Assembly: GCA_034331105.1 (NCBI GenBank)
Contig: JAXQGB010000012.1
Location: forward strand, 62,001-126,000
DNA length: 64,000 nt
Origin: Caenicola sp034331105
GTDB lineage: Bacteria > Synergistota > Synergistia > Synergistales > Synergistaceae
Reading direction: 5' to 3'
Made by a program: the position numbers and the translations under genes
Part shown: piece after piece, positions 44,308 to 52,079 of the stretch
Numbering within the stretch: the first letter of the stretch is position 1
How the letters are laid out: each line of letters opens with the position of its first letter
Notes under the pieces: model-generated
Database searches by the model: none
What the model was told of the DNA's origin: nothing
The model's input: the letters and a program-made list of their open reading frames with translations, nothing else

Positions 44308-44402
44308 TTTTGCAAGCCTAAAATCCCCACTTTTGCAAAAAAAATTCCCCAGGCACAGGGTGGGGATTTTTATTCCGCAGATTTCATAAATGAATCACGG
44401 AC
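44308..44402 (+). repeat. Terminator-like repeat, copy 2
   Basis: Contains TTTTTTGCAAGCCTAAAATCC, an inner insert, then CACAGGGTGGGGATTTTTA and GATTTCATAAATG, matching the minus-strand sequence at 36303-36385. AAAATCCCCAC (44320-44330) and GTGGGGATTTT (44360-44370) form a perfect 11-bp stem followed by TA, so it can end the HMG-CoA-lyase-like transcript. The two copies are inverted with respect to each other and border the second cassette. Confidence 0.7.
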
Positions 44403-44405
44403 CCC

Positions 44406-44720
44406 CGTCTCTCCATCATACATAGCGACAGAGGGTGTCATTATCGCTGGCCTGGATGGATCGCTCGTACCAATACCTTTGGATTAACAAGGTCCATGTC
44501 TAAAAAGGGCTGTTCTCCGGACAATTCAGCCTGTGAAGGTTTCTTTGTCCGCATGAAAAATGAATGTTTCTACAACCACAGTTTCAAAGGTTATACTTTA
44601 CTGATGTTTATTGATTATCTCAACGGATATATCAAATGGTACAATGAAAAACGAATTAAGAATTCATTGGGGTTTTGCAGTCCGATGGAATTCAGGCAAA
44701 TGAATGGATATGCAACATAA
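44406..44720 (+). pseudogene. IS3-family transposase OrfB, C-terminal remnant
   Basis: The frame reads IIHSDRGCHYRWPGW, then GLTRSMSKKGCSPDNSACEGFFVRMKNE and ends YIKWYNEKRIKNSLGFCSPMEF. This is the last ~100 residues of an IS150-like DDE integrase, with the second Asp (HSDRG) and the Glu (KNE) of the catalytic triad. The first two thirds of OrfB and all of OrfA are missing, so it is inactive. It abuts the terminator-like repeat at the edge of the second cassette. Confidence 0.85.
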
Positions 44721-45074
44721 CAACGGTCCAAGATTTTGTCCGCACCCCCATCCTCTAAAATAATAGTTAAAGAAGACTACTGCCCTAAGTTGTTGGTAAT
44801 TCTAAACACTCTACGACAATAAAAAGGCTTTATTAGGTGGCTTCTGAATTAATTCAAAGCCAAGCTGAGTTTTGTGGTTTATTATAATTCCCCCATTATC
44901 CTACCTTTGCAATTTAAAGAACGCTTTTTTTGTTGAAATCGTAAAATAAATTTATTGTAAAAATCAGCTACCATTTTTTGTTAAGCTTCTTTTTAAGTAT
45001 TCCCAACTAATATCTTCTCTATCTTTCCGTTTTCATAAAATTACAGCGTCATTTGACCTCAGTAATTTTTACAT
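44721..45074. other. AT-rich gap after the IS3 relic
   Basis: About 350 bases without a supported gene. AAAATTAC (45037-45044) pairs with GTAATTTT (45062-45069) just after the IclR stop and could be a weak minus-strand terminator. The left end probably includes remaining IS3 end sequence. Confidence 0.4.
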
Positions 45075-45827
45075 TTATCCATCGCCTAGTTGAACTGCTA
45101 TTTCTCTACACATTTTTTGCAAAGATGGGATCAACATGTACCCTCTTTCTTCGGTAAATCTCTGCGCTGGTCCAGCGATAGACAGGGAAAACTCAATGCC
45201 CCCACTTCTGTTGAATATCGGAACAGCTATTGAAAAAATGCCTTCTTCCCTATCACCTCTACTAACCGCATATCCCAATGCTCTAACGTTTGCAAGTGTT
45301 ATTCGTAGTTGGTCTGCATCATAGACCGTATTAGACGTAATTCTATAGGCCTTTGCGATTTCGCGCTCAATGACAGCGTCGCCAAGAAACGCAAGAAGTG
45401 CTTTTCCTCCAGCTCCCGCCCAAAGCTGCATTCTGTCTCCAACTCTCATAACACATTGCATACTTAACAAGCTTTCAATATGTTCAAAACAGACGCGATA
45501 TTCATCAACAATGCCATAAAGAGAGACGGCTTCCTTTGTTTCATCACGAATACGTAACATGTAGGGACATATTACTTGCTGTGGACGGAAATTAACTTTT
45601 GCTATATTGCCTAAAAGATAAAGCTGGTTACCAAGAGAATAACTCCTATCTTTATGTTTACAGAGCATATTCAGCTTTTCAAGCGTGCCTGCAAGCCTTA
45701 GTGTTGTAGTGATTGGTAAGTCTATCCTTTCAGAAATCTCGCTTAGAGTTAACTTGTAATCGTCCCTAGTAAATGCATTTAAGATAGAGAATGCTCTATC
45801 AACAGACCGAACAGAATCTTCCTTCAT
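45075..45827 (-). CDS. IclR family transcriptional regulator
   Basis: 250 residues. The N-terminal winged helix (about 5-65) has SVDRAFSILNAF and LTLSEISERIDLPITTTLRLAGTLEKL; the C-terminal GAF-like effector domain includes MRVGDRMQLWAGAGGKALLAFL and AVSRGDREEGIFSIAVPIFNRSGGIEFSLSIAGP, the classic IclR blocks. AAGGAGG precedes the ATG. It sits at the right border of the second catabolic cassette and is the obvious candidate to bind the palindrome at 42884-42914. Target and ligand are inferred, not shown. Confidence 0.88.
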   Translation of the reverse strand: MKEDSVRSVDRAFSILNAFTRDDYKLTLSEISERIDLPITTTLRLAGTLEKLNMLCKHKDRSYSLGNQLYLLGNIAKVNFRPQQVICPYMLRIRDETKEAVSLYGIVDEYRVCFEHIESLLSMQCVMRVGDRMQLWAGAGGKALLAFLGDAVIEREIAKAYRITSNTVYDADQLRITLANVRALGYAVSRGDREEGIFSIAVPIFNRSGGIEFSLSIAGPAQRFTEERGYMLIPSLQKMCREIAVQLGDG

Positions 45828-45975
45828 TTATTATAGCCTCCTTAAATAAAAACACCTCGAATTTCATTGTGCGAACTTTCTGTCCACAGCATGGAACCCG
45901 TTGCTTAAGTTAATTTAACTGAATTAGGATAAATTATCAACAAAACATAGTAGAGTTTAGCACAAAACAAAGGAC

Positions 45976-46134
45976 TTACGTTGCTTGTTTAACGTCTGTC
46001 AAAAGCGCATTCGATGCATTTAGTCTTGAATTATATTCATGACCTACAAATCCACATTTCGAATAAACAAATTTATCTTTCAAGTAGGGTTTCGGGCAGT
46101 TGTATCCTTGTTTGCCAAAATGAAACGAAGCGCC
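45976..46134 (-). pseudogene. TnpB (IS200/IS605-type) C-terminal remnant
   Basis: The minus frame reads HFGKQGYNCPKPYLKDKF, VYSKCGFVGHEYNSRLNASNAL and a stop. This resembles the C-terminal zinc ribbon of TnpB-like proteins (CPxC...CSKCGF-GH-DYNAS-NA), but two of the four cysteines are lost (CPKP and YSKC). Upstream it is closed by a stop at 46135-46137. It occupies the otherwise gene-free stretch 45828-46248. Confidence 0.55.
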
Positions 46135-46248
46135 TTAGCGTAGCGTTTTTTGTTTTAGGCTTAACACAAAGGAACATTACCAAACAAAAATTTTGTAGAT
46201 GTAAAACAACATTTATTTTTTGAATTAATTTTGGATGATACAGCCCAG

Positions 46249-46470
46249 CTAATCTGACTTGTGATCATTTTTTTTGATAAATATGACAGTCTGATTTTTT
46301 AGGGATATCTTGCCGACCTGATATCCGTGATCAAGCAGATCCTTTTTGTAATTCAGGAAAGAGTGATCAATAGCAACACCCGCTATTTTTTCGATCTCTT
46401 CAAAAGAGAGAAGCAGGGTATCACTGTCGTTGTTTTTGATATGTTCCCATAACCGATCATATTTACTCAT
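46249..46470 (-). CDS. Small conserved hypothetical protein
   Basis: 73 residues, MSKYDRLWEHIKNND through FEEIEKIAGVAIDHSFLNYKKDL and HGYQVGKISLKNQTVIFIKK. No signal peptide or membrane segment. It resembles a recurrent short family in Firmicutes and relatives whose name I cannot give with certainty. The ATG at 46470 has GAGG 8 bases upstream; a longer frame would overlap the nucleotidyltransferase gene just before it. Function unknown. Confidence 0.65.
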   Translation of the reverse strand: MSKYDRLWEHIKNNDSDTLLLSFEEIEKIAGVAIDHSFLNYKKDLLDHGYQVGKISLKNQTVIFIKKNDHKSD

Positions 46471-46499
46471 TAAGATCACCTCGCCCTGATACAAATTAT

Positions 46500-47168
46500 T
46501 CATTTTCCGAAGGATCGGATAAGCCTGCTCGACCATTCAAGCATGTTTTTTGTGAGCTCTTTGAATAGATCATCATCAAGCAAGGAAGCATCAAAAAGGG
46601 ACATCGACTCAAGAAGTTTTCTCTCTTCTTCTGGCAGGAGTGGGATCAGGTCGGATTTTTTCTTAATAAAATCACCTGTCTCGTAAAAATGCTCTGCGAT
46701 CATTACAAAGAATGATGTCTTGTATAGTGAGCGCAGGATCTGCGCGTCGTATTCGTGAAGGAAGTTATGGCTGCACATGTGGTAGATGTTGCAGGCTCCA
46801 AGCAAGACAGCCCTTTTGACATCAGATCTGTCGCCCAGGAGCAGCAGATGGTCGATACTCCCAAAGTAAGGCGTCGTATCATGATAGAACTGGAAGAGAT
46901 CCGCTTTGTCCCAATTTATCAGCTCGTTCCTGCCGGAGACAAAACCGCAGATCTTTTCCCTATGGGGCATTTCGCCAATCAGTTCCTTATAAAGTTCCAG
47001 CTCGCTCATAGCAAGTTCACTGAAAATCACGACCACATCAATGTCGCTGCTTTCCGTGGCCTCTCCTCTGCCGTAGCTTCCCTGAAGACCGACGAATTCA
47101 AGTTTTTCCCCAAAAGCAGCCTGCAGTTTTTCAGTTAAATTTTTCATCCAGACTTGTATGTCCAGCAT
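46500..47168 (-). CDS. Nucleotidyltransferase-domain protein
   Basis: 222 residues. The N-terminal nucleotidyltransferase core is clear: VGLQGSYGRGEATESSDIDVVVIF has the GSxxRG and DxD metal-binding elements of pol-beta-type transferases such as antibiotic-modifying or MNT enzymes. The C-terminal half is helical and unassigned (HDTTPYFGSIDHLLLLGDRSD). It lies directly upstream of the small hypothetical gene. It could transfer a nucleotide to a drug, protein or tRNA; sequence alone does not decide. Confidence 0.75.
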   Translation of the reverse strand: MLDIQVWMKNLTEKLQAAFGEKLEFVGLQGSYGRGEATESSDIDVVVIFSELAMSELELYKELIGEMPHREKICGFVSGRNELINWDKADLFQFYHDTTPYFGSIDHLLLLGDRSDVKRAVLLGACNIYHMCSHNFLHEYDAQILRSLYKTSFFVMIAEHFYETGDFIKKKSDLIPLLPEEERKLLESMSLFDASLLDDDLFKELTKNMLEWSSRLIRSFGK

Positions 47169-47282
47169 AAAACATTATTCCCCCTGCTCTAACATATTGG
47201 TGGAAATATACCATATTTAATAAACCTTACTTCTCAAAGATAAGCGTATAATAGGAAAATCTATGTCACAGGAGGAATTTTA

Positions 47283-47879
47283 ATGTCAAAATGGGAAAAG
47301 TCAAAGCTAATTACCGTTCTACTGATCGCAGCTTACATGATGGCGGCCGGCAGCGCTTTAGCGGCTGATAAAAAAACTTTCGTTGTATCAAAGAAGATCG
47401 AAGTCTCTGACAACCGCATCCTGACATTGAAATTCAACGGCTTGTTATTTACGGAAACTGATACGGGCGGATACAGCAAAATAGCGGTACATGGGGAAGA
47501 TAAAAAACAACTTCAGACTATTTACATTGCAGACGTAAACTCTTTCGGAGACGACACGACGACCTGCCCGGAACCGGGTACCGGAAGCGACATAATAATA
47601 GAGGACATGGACTTTGACGGGATAAAGGACTTCCGGATCATAGCAATGCTTCCTCCCGGGCCCAACATTCCCTACATCTGCTTCCTTTGGGATAAAAAAT
47701 CAGGAAAGTTCGTCCACGCGGAATTCCTTGACGACGTAACTTCGCCCGAATTCGACAGCAAAACGAAGACCGTCACCTCAAGCAGCAGAGAAAGTGCAAA
47801 CAAGTACAGGAAAGATATCTACAAATATAAGGGCGGCAAACTGGTGCTTGTCAAATCTGTCGTAAAAACATACCAGTAA
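47283..47879 (+). CDS. Secreted XAC2610-like protein
   Basis: 198 residues with a signal peptide (LITVLLIAAYMMAAGSALA). The mature part is beta-rich with an FG-GAP-like calcium-type loop, IIEDMDFDGIKDFRII, followed by PYICFLWDKKSGKFV, the pattern of XAC2610-related periplasmic proteins. AGGAGG precedes the ATG. Single gene; role unknown. Confidence 0.65.
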   Translation: MSKWEKSKLITVLLIAAYMMAAGSALAADKKTFVVSKKIEVSDNRILTLKFNGLLFTETDTGGYSKIAVHGEDKKQLQTIYIADVNSFGDDTTTCPEPGTGSDIIIEDMDFDGIKDFRIIAMLPPGPNIPYICFLWDKKSGKFVHAEFLDDVTSPEFDSKTKTVTSSSRESANKYRKDIYKYKGGKLVLVKSVVKTYQ

Positions 47880-47942
47880 AAATGTCTCGCCTGAAATGAA
47901 TAAACTGAAAAAAGTTGAAGAATATTAAAAGGAGCTGTGATC

Positions 47943-48611
47943 ATGAAGCCGGAATTTAAAAACGAACTCGATGAAAAAGCCAACGGATGCCGGATAGGCC
48001 TTCTGGCCGTTACAAACGTCACGAATCCAAAAACAAGCGAGGTGCTGGAAAAGGCTAAATCCCTCCTTGAAGAGTCTGCCAGGGAGAAATACGCCCAAAT
48101 AGAGAGACAGGAGCTCAAATCCCTTCACCCGATGTCCATTTACGTCTCCTATTATAAAAAATTCGGATATACATACCACGTTCTCCAGCAGGTCGAGTCC
48201 GTTGCAAAAGGAAAGAAGTCCATGAGCGTCTCAGGGCTCGTAGATTCAATGTTTATGGCTGAAATGAAAAACATGATACTGACAGCAGGACACGACCTTA
48301 AAAAGATCAGCGGGGCTGTCTCCCTGAAAGTAGCTGCAGGTGAAGAAGCTTACGTCTGCATGAACGGCAGGGAGGCAAATACGATCCCGGGCGATATCAT
48401 GATCACAGACGGAGAGTCCGTTATCTCCAGCATTTTACGCGGACCGGACGGAAGGACCTCGATAGATGCGGGAACGGAAGAGGTTTTGTACACGGTATAT
48501 GCCCCGGCTGGAATAGAGGAAAAAGAGATCCTCTCTCACATGAATGATATCGAGTCTTATGTGCGCCTGTTCTCTCCAGAATTAAATGTTGAGCTAAAGA
48601 CCGTGATCTGA
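47943..48611 (+). CDS. B3/B4 tRNA-binding domain protein
   Basis: 222 residues resembling the stand-alone B3/B4 domain of phenylalanyl-tRNA synthetase beta subunits: LVDSMFMAEMKNMILTAGHDL, then ISGAVSLKVAAGEEAYVCMNGRE and IPGDIMITDGESVISSILRG. Stand-alone versions are proposed to edit mischarged tRNAs or bind amino acids. GGAG lies 8 bases before the ATG. Its 3' end overlaps the convergent nitroreductase gene by 18 bases. Confidence 0.75.
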   Translation: MKPEFKNELDEKANGCRIGLLAVTNVTNPKTSEVLEKAKSLLEESAREKYAQIERQELKSLHPMSIYVSYYKKFGYTYHVLQQVESVAKGKKSMSVSGLVDSMFMAEMKNMILTAGHDLKKISGAVSLKVAAGEEAYVCMNGREANTIPGDIMITDGESVISSILRGPDGRTSIDAGTEEVLYTVYAPAGIEEKEILSHMNDIESYVRLFSPELNVELKTVI

Positions 48612-49157
48612 TCCATTTTTATTTTCGGCTGACTCGTTTTCCCACCGTTCAAACATTACAGTTTCACCAAGAGGTTTTCTTTCTGTTTTGTGACGGTCGG
48701 GACTGAGGAATCCATCTGAGGGATACCCCAGCAGCAAAAGAGCTGTAGGCTCTATATGTTCGGGTATCCCGAATTCTTTTCTTATTATGGCCGGGGCAAA
48801 GAGTCCTACCATAACGCTTCCAATGTTATGCTCCCTGGCTGCAAGCATCATATGATCACATATGATGCCTATATCAAGATCCCCCGAACATTTGCCGTCA
48901 AAGGGACGAATAAGCGGATCGCTTTTATCCTGACAGACGATCAGGACGCATGGTGAGCCAAAGGTCCTGTATGCCTTCTCCACTTTCTTGATATTCTCAG
49001 GTTTTTCGACAACTATGATCCGCTGCGGCTGTCTGTTGCATGCGCTTGGGGCAACGCGACCTGCCTCTAATATTATATTGAGGTCTTCTTTTTCTATCTT
49101 CTTATCTGTAAATCCACGCGTAGTGCATCTTTGTTTTGCAAGTGTCAAAAGATCCAT
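48594..49157 (-). CDS. Nitroreductase family protein
   Basis: 187-residue FMN-dependent oxidoreductase. KQRCTTRGFTDKKIEKEDLN and ILEAGRVAPSACNRQPQRIIVV form the FMN-binding N-terminus, and GLFAPAIIRKEFGIPEHIEP with ALLLLGYPSD the C-terminal half. The fold dimerises and reduces nitro groups, quinones or similar with NAD(P)H. AAGGTGGG precedes the ATG. No operon partner. Confidence 0.88.
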   Translation of the reverse strand: MDLLTLAKQRCTTRGFTDKKIEKEDLNIILEAGRVAPSACNRQPQRIIVVEKPENIKKVEKAYRTFGSPCVLIVCQDKSDPLIRPFDGKCSGDLDIGIICDHMMLAAREHNIGSVMVGLFAPAIIRKEFGIPEHIEPTALLLLGYPSDGFLSPDRHKTERKPLGETVMFERWENESAENKNGSDHGL

Positions 49158-49394
49158 TCTGTTCCCACCTTATCCCTTATCCGAAACCTTTATTCGGACT
49201 GGTTTTTTACATTTTACACCCATGAGGCAGGAGAGACTGTTCAATAGATTGTTATCCGAGACTGGGTCAACTTCTGAAAAATACTTGTAACAGCAGAACA
49301 ATAAATTAAAATAACAGAGGGCAATATCGTACAAGAATATCGTTCCGGTTTGATATAAAGTGACATCAGGCTCTTTTGAAAAGAGGAAAATGAA

Positions 49395-50225
49395 ATGGAA
49401 CAGGAAACAAGAACAGTTAAGTATGACCCTGAACTAAAGGTAGAAGCATATTCTTTCGAGGGCATCATGCAAAAATTTCCCAACCACTTTCACGACTATT
49501 ACGTGATAGGTTTCATTGAAAGCGGAGAGCGGCGCTTATCGTGCAAAAAGAGTGAATACATAGTGAAACCGGGAGATCTTCTGCTTTTTAATCCCCGCGA
49601 CAATCACACCTGCGAGCAGACAGACGGGAGGACCCTTGACTACCGTTGCGTCAATGTCCCTCCTGAGACTATGAGCAAGGCGGCTTTCGAAATCACGGGA
49701 AAAGAATACCTTCCATACTTTGCCCCTACTGTGATCTTCAACAGCGAGCTGGCTTCTTCGCTTCGTGAACTGCACATGATCATAATGGAGGAGGAAAAGG
49801 ATTTTAGAAAGGAAGAAATATTTTTCTTTCTCATCGAACAGCTAATAGAAGAATTCTCAGAGGAAGTAATTGAACCATCAGGGGCAGAAGAAAACAGGGA
49901 GACAAAGATCATTTGCAATTTTCTGGAAAAGAATTATATGAAAAATATCACACTGGACGAACTGAGCGAATTGACAGGCTTGAGCAAGTATTATCTTCTG
50001 CGGTCATTTACAAAGCAAAAGGGCATTTCTCCATACAGATATCTGGAAACCATAAGGATCGACAGGGCGAAAAAACTGCTTAAAAAGGGAGTATTGCCAA
50101 TAGAAGCGGCTTTGCAGACGGGGTTTACTGACCAGAGCCATTTTTCAAACTTTTTTAAGAAATTCATCGGGCTGACTCCAAAGCAATATATGAATATTTT
50201 CACAGATCCATCTATTGAGAAGTAA
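49395..50225 (+). CDS. AraC family regulator with cupin sensor
   Basis: 276 residues: an N-terminal AraC-type cupin (about 15-130; HFHDYYVIGFIESGERRL, VKPGDLLLFNPRDNHTC) and a C-terminal double helix-turn-helix (about 175-270) with LSKYYLLRSFTKQKGISPY and AALQTGFTDQSHFSNFFKKFIGLTPKQY. GAGGA precedes the ATG. The DUF2000 gene follows 41 bases later and is its likely target or partner; this pairing recurs in bacteria. Confidence 0.9.
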   Translation: MEQETRTVKYDPELKVEAYSFEGIMQKFPNHFHDYYVIGFIESGERRLSCKKSEYIVKPGDLLLFNPRDNHTCEQTDGRTLDYRCVNVPPETMSKAAFEITGKEYLPYFAPTVIFNSELASSLRELHMIIMEEEKDFRKEEIFFFLIEQLIEEFSEEVIEPSGAEENRETKIICNFLEKNYMKNITLDELSELTGLSKYYLLRSFTKQKGISPYRYLETIRIDRAKKLLKKGVLPIEAALQTGFTDQSHFSNFFKKFIGLTPKQYMNIFTDPSIEK

Positions 50226-50266
50226 GTAAACCCACTAATTTTTGTTTAATAATGGAGAAGCAATAA

Positions 50267-50689
50267 ATGAGCGATAAGGCCGAAAAATGTGTCATAGTAA
50301 TAGATTCTGAGCTGCCTACAGGAGTGATCGCAAATACGTCTGCTATCCTGGGCATGACACTGGGAAAACGCTTCCCTGAACAGGTCGGGAATGATGTAAC
50401 AGACGCTTCTGAGAAAACTCATCTTGGAATAATCACTGTACCTGTCCCCATACTGAAGGGCAGCAGGGAAATGCTGAAAGAATTAAGAGAAAACCTATAC
50501 AAAACTGAATTCAACGATCTGACAGTGGTCGATTTTTCTGATGTAGCACAGAGCTGCATGACGTACAACGAATATATTTCCAAAGCGGCAGAAGTCCCGG
50601 AAGAGGATCACACCTATTTGGGAGTCGCAATTTACGGGGACAGGAAAAAAGTCAACAAACTCACCGGTTCCATGCCCCTTTTAAGATAA
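50267..50689 (+). CDS. DUF2000 family protein
   Basis: 140 residues, starting VIVIDSELPTGVIANTSAILG and containing LGIITVPVPILKGS and YLGVAIYGDRKKVNKLTGSMPLLR, as in DUF2000 (peptidyl-tRNA-hydrolase-like fold) proteins. Cytoplasmic, no known reaction. Second gene of a two-gene unit with the AraC regulator. Confidence 0.85.
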   Translation: MSDKAEKCVIVIDSELPTGVIANTSAILGMTLGKRFPEQVGNDVTDASEKTHLGIITVPVPILKGSREMLKELRENLYKTEFNDLTVVDFSDVAQSCMTYNEYISKAAEVPEEDHTYLGVAIYGDRKKVNKLTGSMPLLR

Positions 50690-50846
50690 ACCCTTGAAAG
50701 GACCCGTGCATAGGCTGAAAATGAATTTGAGGACCAATACGCTCTTGACTGAATAATTCCATAACGAAGTTTCATAAAAATGCCCTAAATCACACTTTTG
50801 CATGAAATTATGTGATGACCGGAGCAACTCGCATATACGAGAAAAC

Positions 50847-50874
50847 AAAAAACGGGGAGAATTTTCCCGTTTTT
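50847..50874. terminator. Bidirectional terminator
   Basis: AAAAACGGG and CCCGTTTTT form a stem whose A/T flanks serve as T-runs in both directions. It lies between the AraC-DUF2000 unit and the convergent carboxymuconolactone-decarboxylase-like gene. Confidence 0.8.
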
Positions 50875-50916
50875 ACAATAGTATGCAGGCTTAATAAAAC
50901 TAAAATCTGTTTTAGT

Positions 50917-51240
50917 TCATTCAGCGCAGGTGCACTTGATGTTTCCTGCCAGGATCTCTTTCCAGTCTCCTATAACATCATGGGTCCAGCAGTCGTCTGC
51001 ACCTGCCGATTCTCTCATTGTAAGCGCAAAGATGTAGCTGAGTTCCTCAACTGTCGCACCGGCTTCAAGGGCACCTTTGAAGTGCTTCAGAACACAGGGT
51101 TTGCTGCGGCCCTTTATGGAGAGGGCGAAGCACAAAAACTGGTATGTTTTTTCATCGATAGGCATCTTCTTTTTGTAGAGAGCATCGATCTCATCAAGTT
51201 TGTGGGTAAATTCAGGGAAAAACTGCTCGAGCATCCTCAT
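50917..51240 (-). CDS. Carboxymuconolactone decarboxylase-like (AhpD fold) protein
   Basis: About 107 residues. The helix pattern and FCFALSIKGRSKPCVLKHFKGALEAGATVEEL match AhpD/CMD proteins, where CxxC-xxx-H is usual; here only the second cysteine is left (KPCVLKH), so a thiol-disulfide role needing the pair is unlikely. The C-terminus ends in KCTCAE, which offers an extra C-x-C. The ATG at 51240 is taken; TTG at 51252 is possible. Divergent from the TetR gene. Confidence 0.72.
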   Translation of the reverse strand: MRMLEQFFPEFTHKLDEIDALYKKKMPIDEKTYQFLCFALSIKGRSKPCVLKHFKGALEAGATVEELSYIFALTMRESAGADDCWTHDVIGDWKEILAGNIKCTCAE

Positions 51241-51357
51241 TGTGCATCCCAACCTTCATTGTTTATTTGTATTTTCTCTTAATATGGAAATATACTATAT
51301 TACATAGACGTATGTCAATATGTTTTTTGTTTTTGCGCAATATCGGTATTGTTCCTA

Positions 51358-51387
51358 TTGACATCCCTTTCGTTAAACCACTATACT
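51358..51387 (+). promoter_or_regulatory. tetR promoter
   Basis: A consensus -35 TTGACA (51358-51363) and a -10 TATACT (51382-51387) are 18 bases apart. Transcription should start near 51393, inside the palindrome. Confidence 0.75.
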
Positions 51388-51391
51388 TTTG

Positions 51392-51411
51392 TGAAAGTGA
51401 ATTCACTTTCA
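51392..51411. promoter_or_regulatory. 20-bp perfect palindrome, TetR operator
   Basis: TGAAAGTGAATTCACTTTCA is fully self-complementary. It lies over the predicted transcription start and just before the ribosome binding site of tetR, the standard place for autorepression by the encoded protein. Confidence 0.78.
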
Positions 51412-51427
51412 TTAAGAGGTGTTATTT

Positions 51428-52039
51428 ATGTCAAAAAAAAGGTTGAGCTCAACACTCAGACAGCAACAGATCCTCGATACCACATTAGAGATAATCGCTG
51501 AAAAGGGGGTCGGAGGGGTCAGCACCGCTGAGATCGCGCAGCGGGTCGGGATCGTTCCTTCTGCCCTTTACCGGCATTTCGAAAGTAAAGAAGCTTTGAT
51601 AGACGCGCTGCTTGATCGCACGCATATGATCCTCTTTGAAAATGTGCGAAAAATGACACTAAAGAAATCGGATCCAAAAGAGGATCTGAAAAGTCTTTTC
51701 CTCCTCCATCTGGAATTTATAAGAAAGAACCCGGGGATGCCTAAACTTGTCTTTTCAGATGCAGCAGTCTTTGGGTCTCCGGAACGCAAGGAAAAGGTTC
51801 TTTCAATAGTAAAAAATTACATGAACAAGCTTACGGAGATAGCCGAAATGGGCAGACAGGAGGGAAATTTCCTTCAGGATATTTTGCCTGAAGCAGTCGC
51901 TTTCTCTATGGTCAGTTTTGTACAGTATGTAGGACTTATCTCCAACCTCAGTGACGGAAAAACCGACTTAGGCGAATTGGCAGAGCAGGCTTGGGGCTAC
52001 ATCGAAAGGGCTATCCTAAGCGATCATGACAAAGGATAG
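51428..52039 (+). CDS. TetR family repressor of the efflux operon
   Basis: 203 residues. The N-terminal helix-turn-helix (about 10-55) reads ILDTTLEIIAEKGVGGVSTAEIAQRVGIVPSALYRHFESKEAL, a full TetR_N match; the C-terminal ligand domain is variable as usual. AAGAGGTG precedes the ATG. It is the first gene before tolC, membrane fusion protein, two ATPases and two permeases, with 40 bases to tolC, so it probably represses its own operon through the palindrome upstream and is released by an efflux substrate. Confidence 0.9.
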   Translation: MSKKRLSSTLRQQQILDTTLEIIAEKGVGGVSTAEIAQRVGIVPSALYRHFESKEALIDALLDRTHMILFENVRKMTLKKSDPKEDLKSLFLLHLEFIRKNPGMPKLVFSDAAVFGSPERKEKVLSIVKNYMNKLTEIAEMGRQEGNFLQDILPEAVAFSMVSFVQYVGLISNLSDGKTDLGELAEQAWGYIERAILSDHDKG

Positions 52040-52079
52040 TATAACCCTCTGTTCGGTTAGAAGAAAGGAAGTAGATTCT

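Noticed and set aside
46014..46223. Plus-strand open frame of 69 codons
   Set aside because: It is antisense to the TnpB-like remnant, which explains the open frame better.
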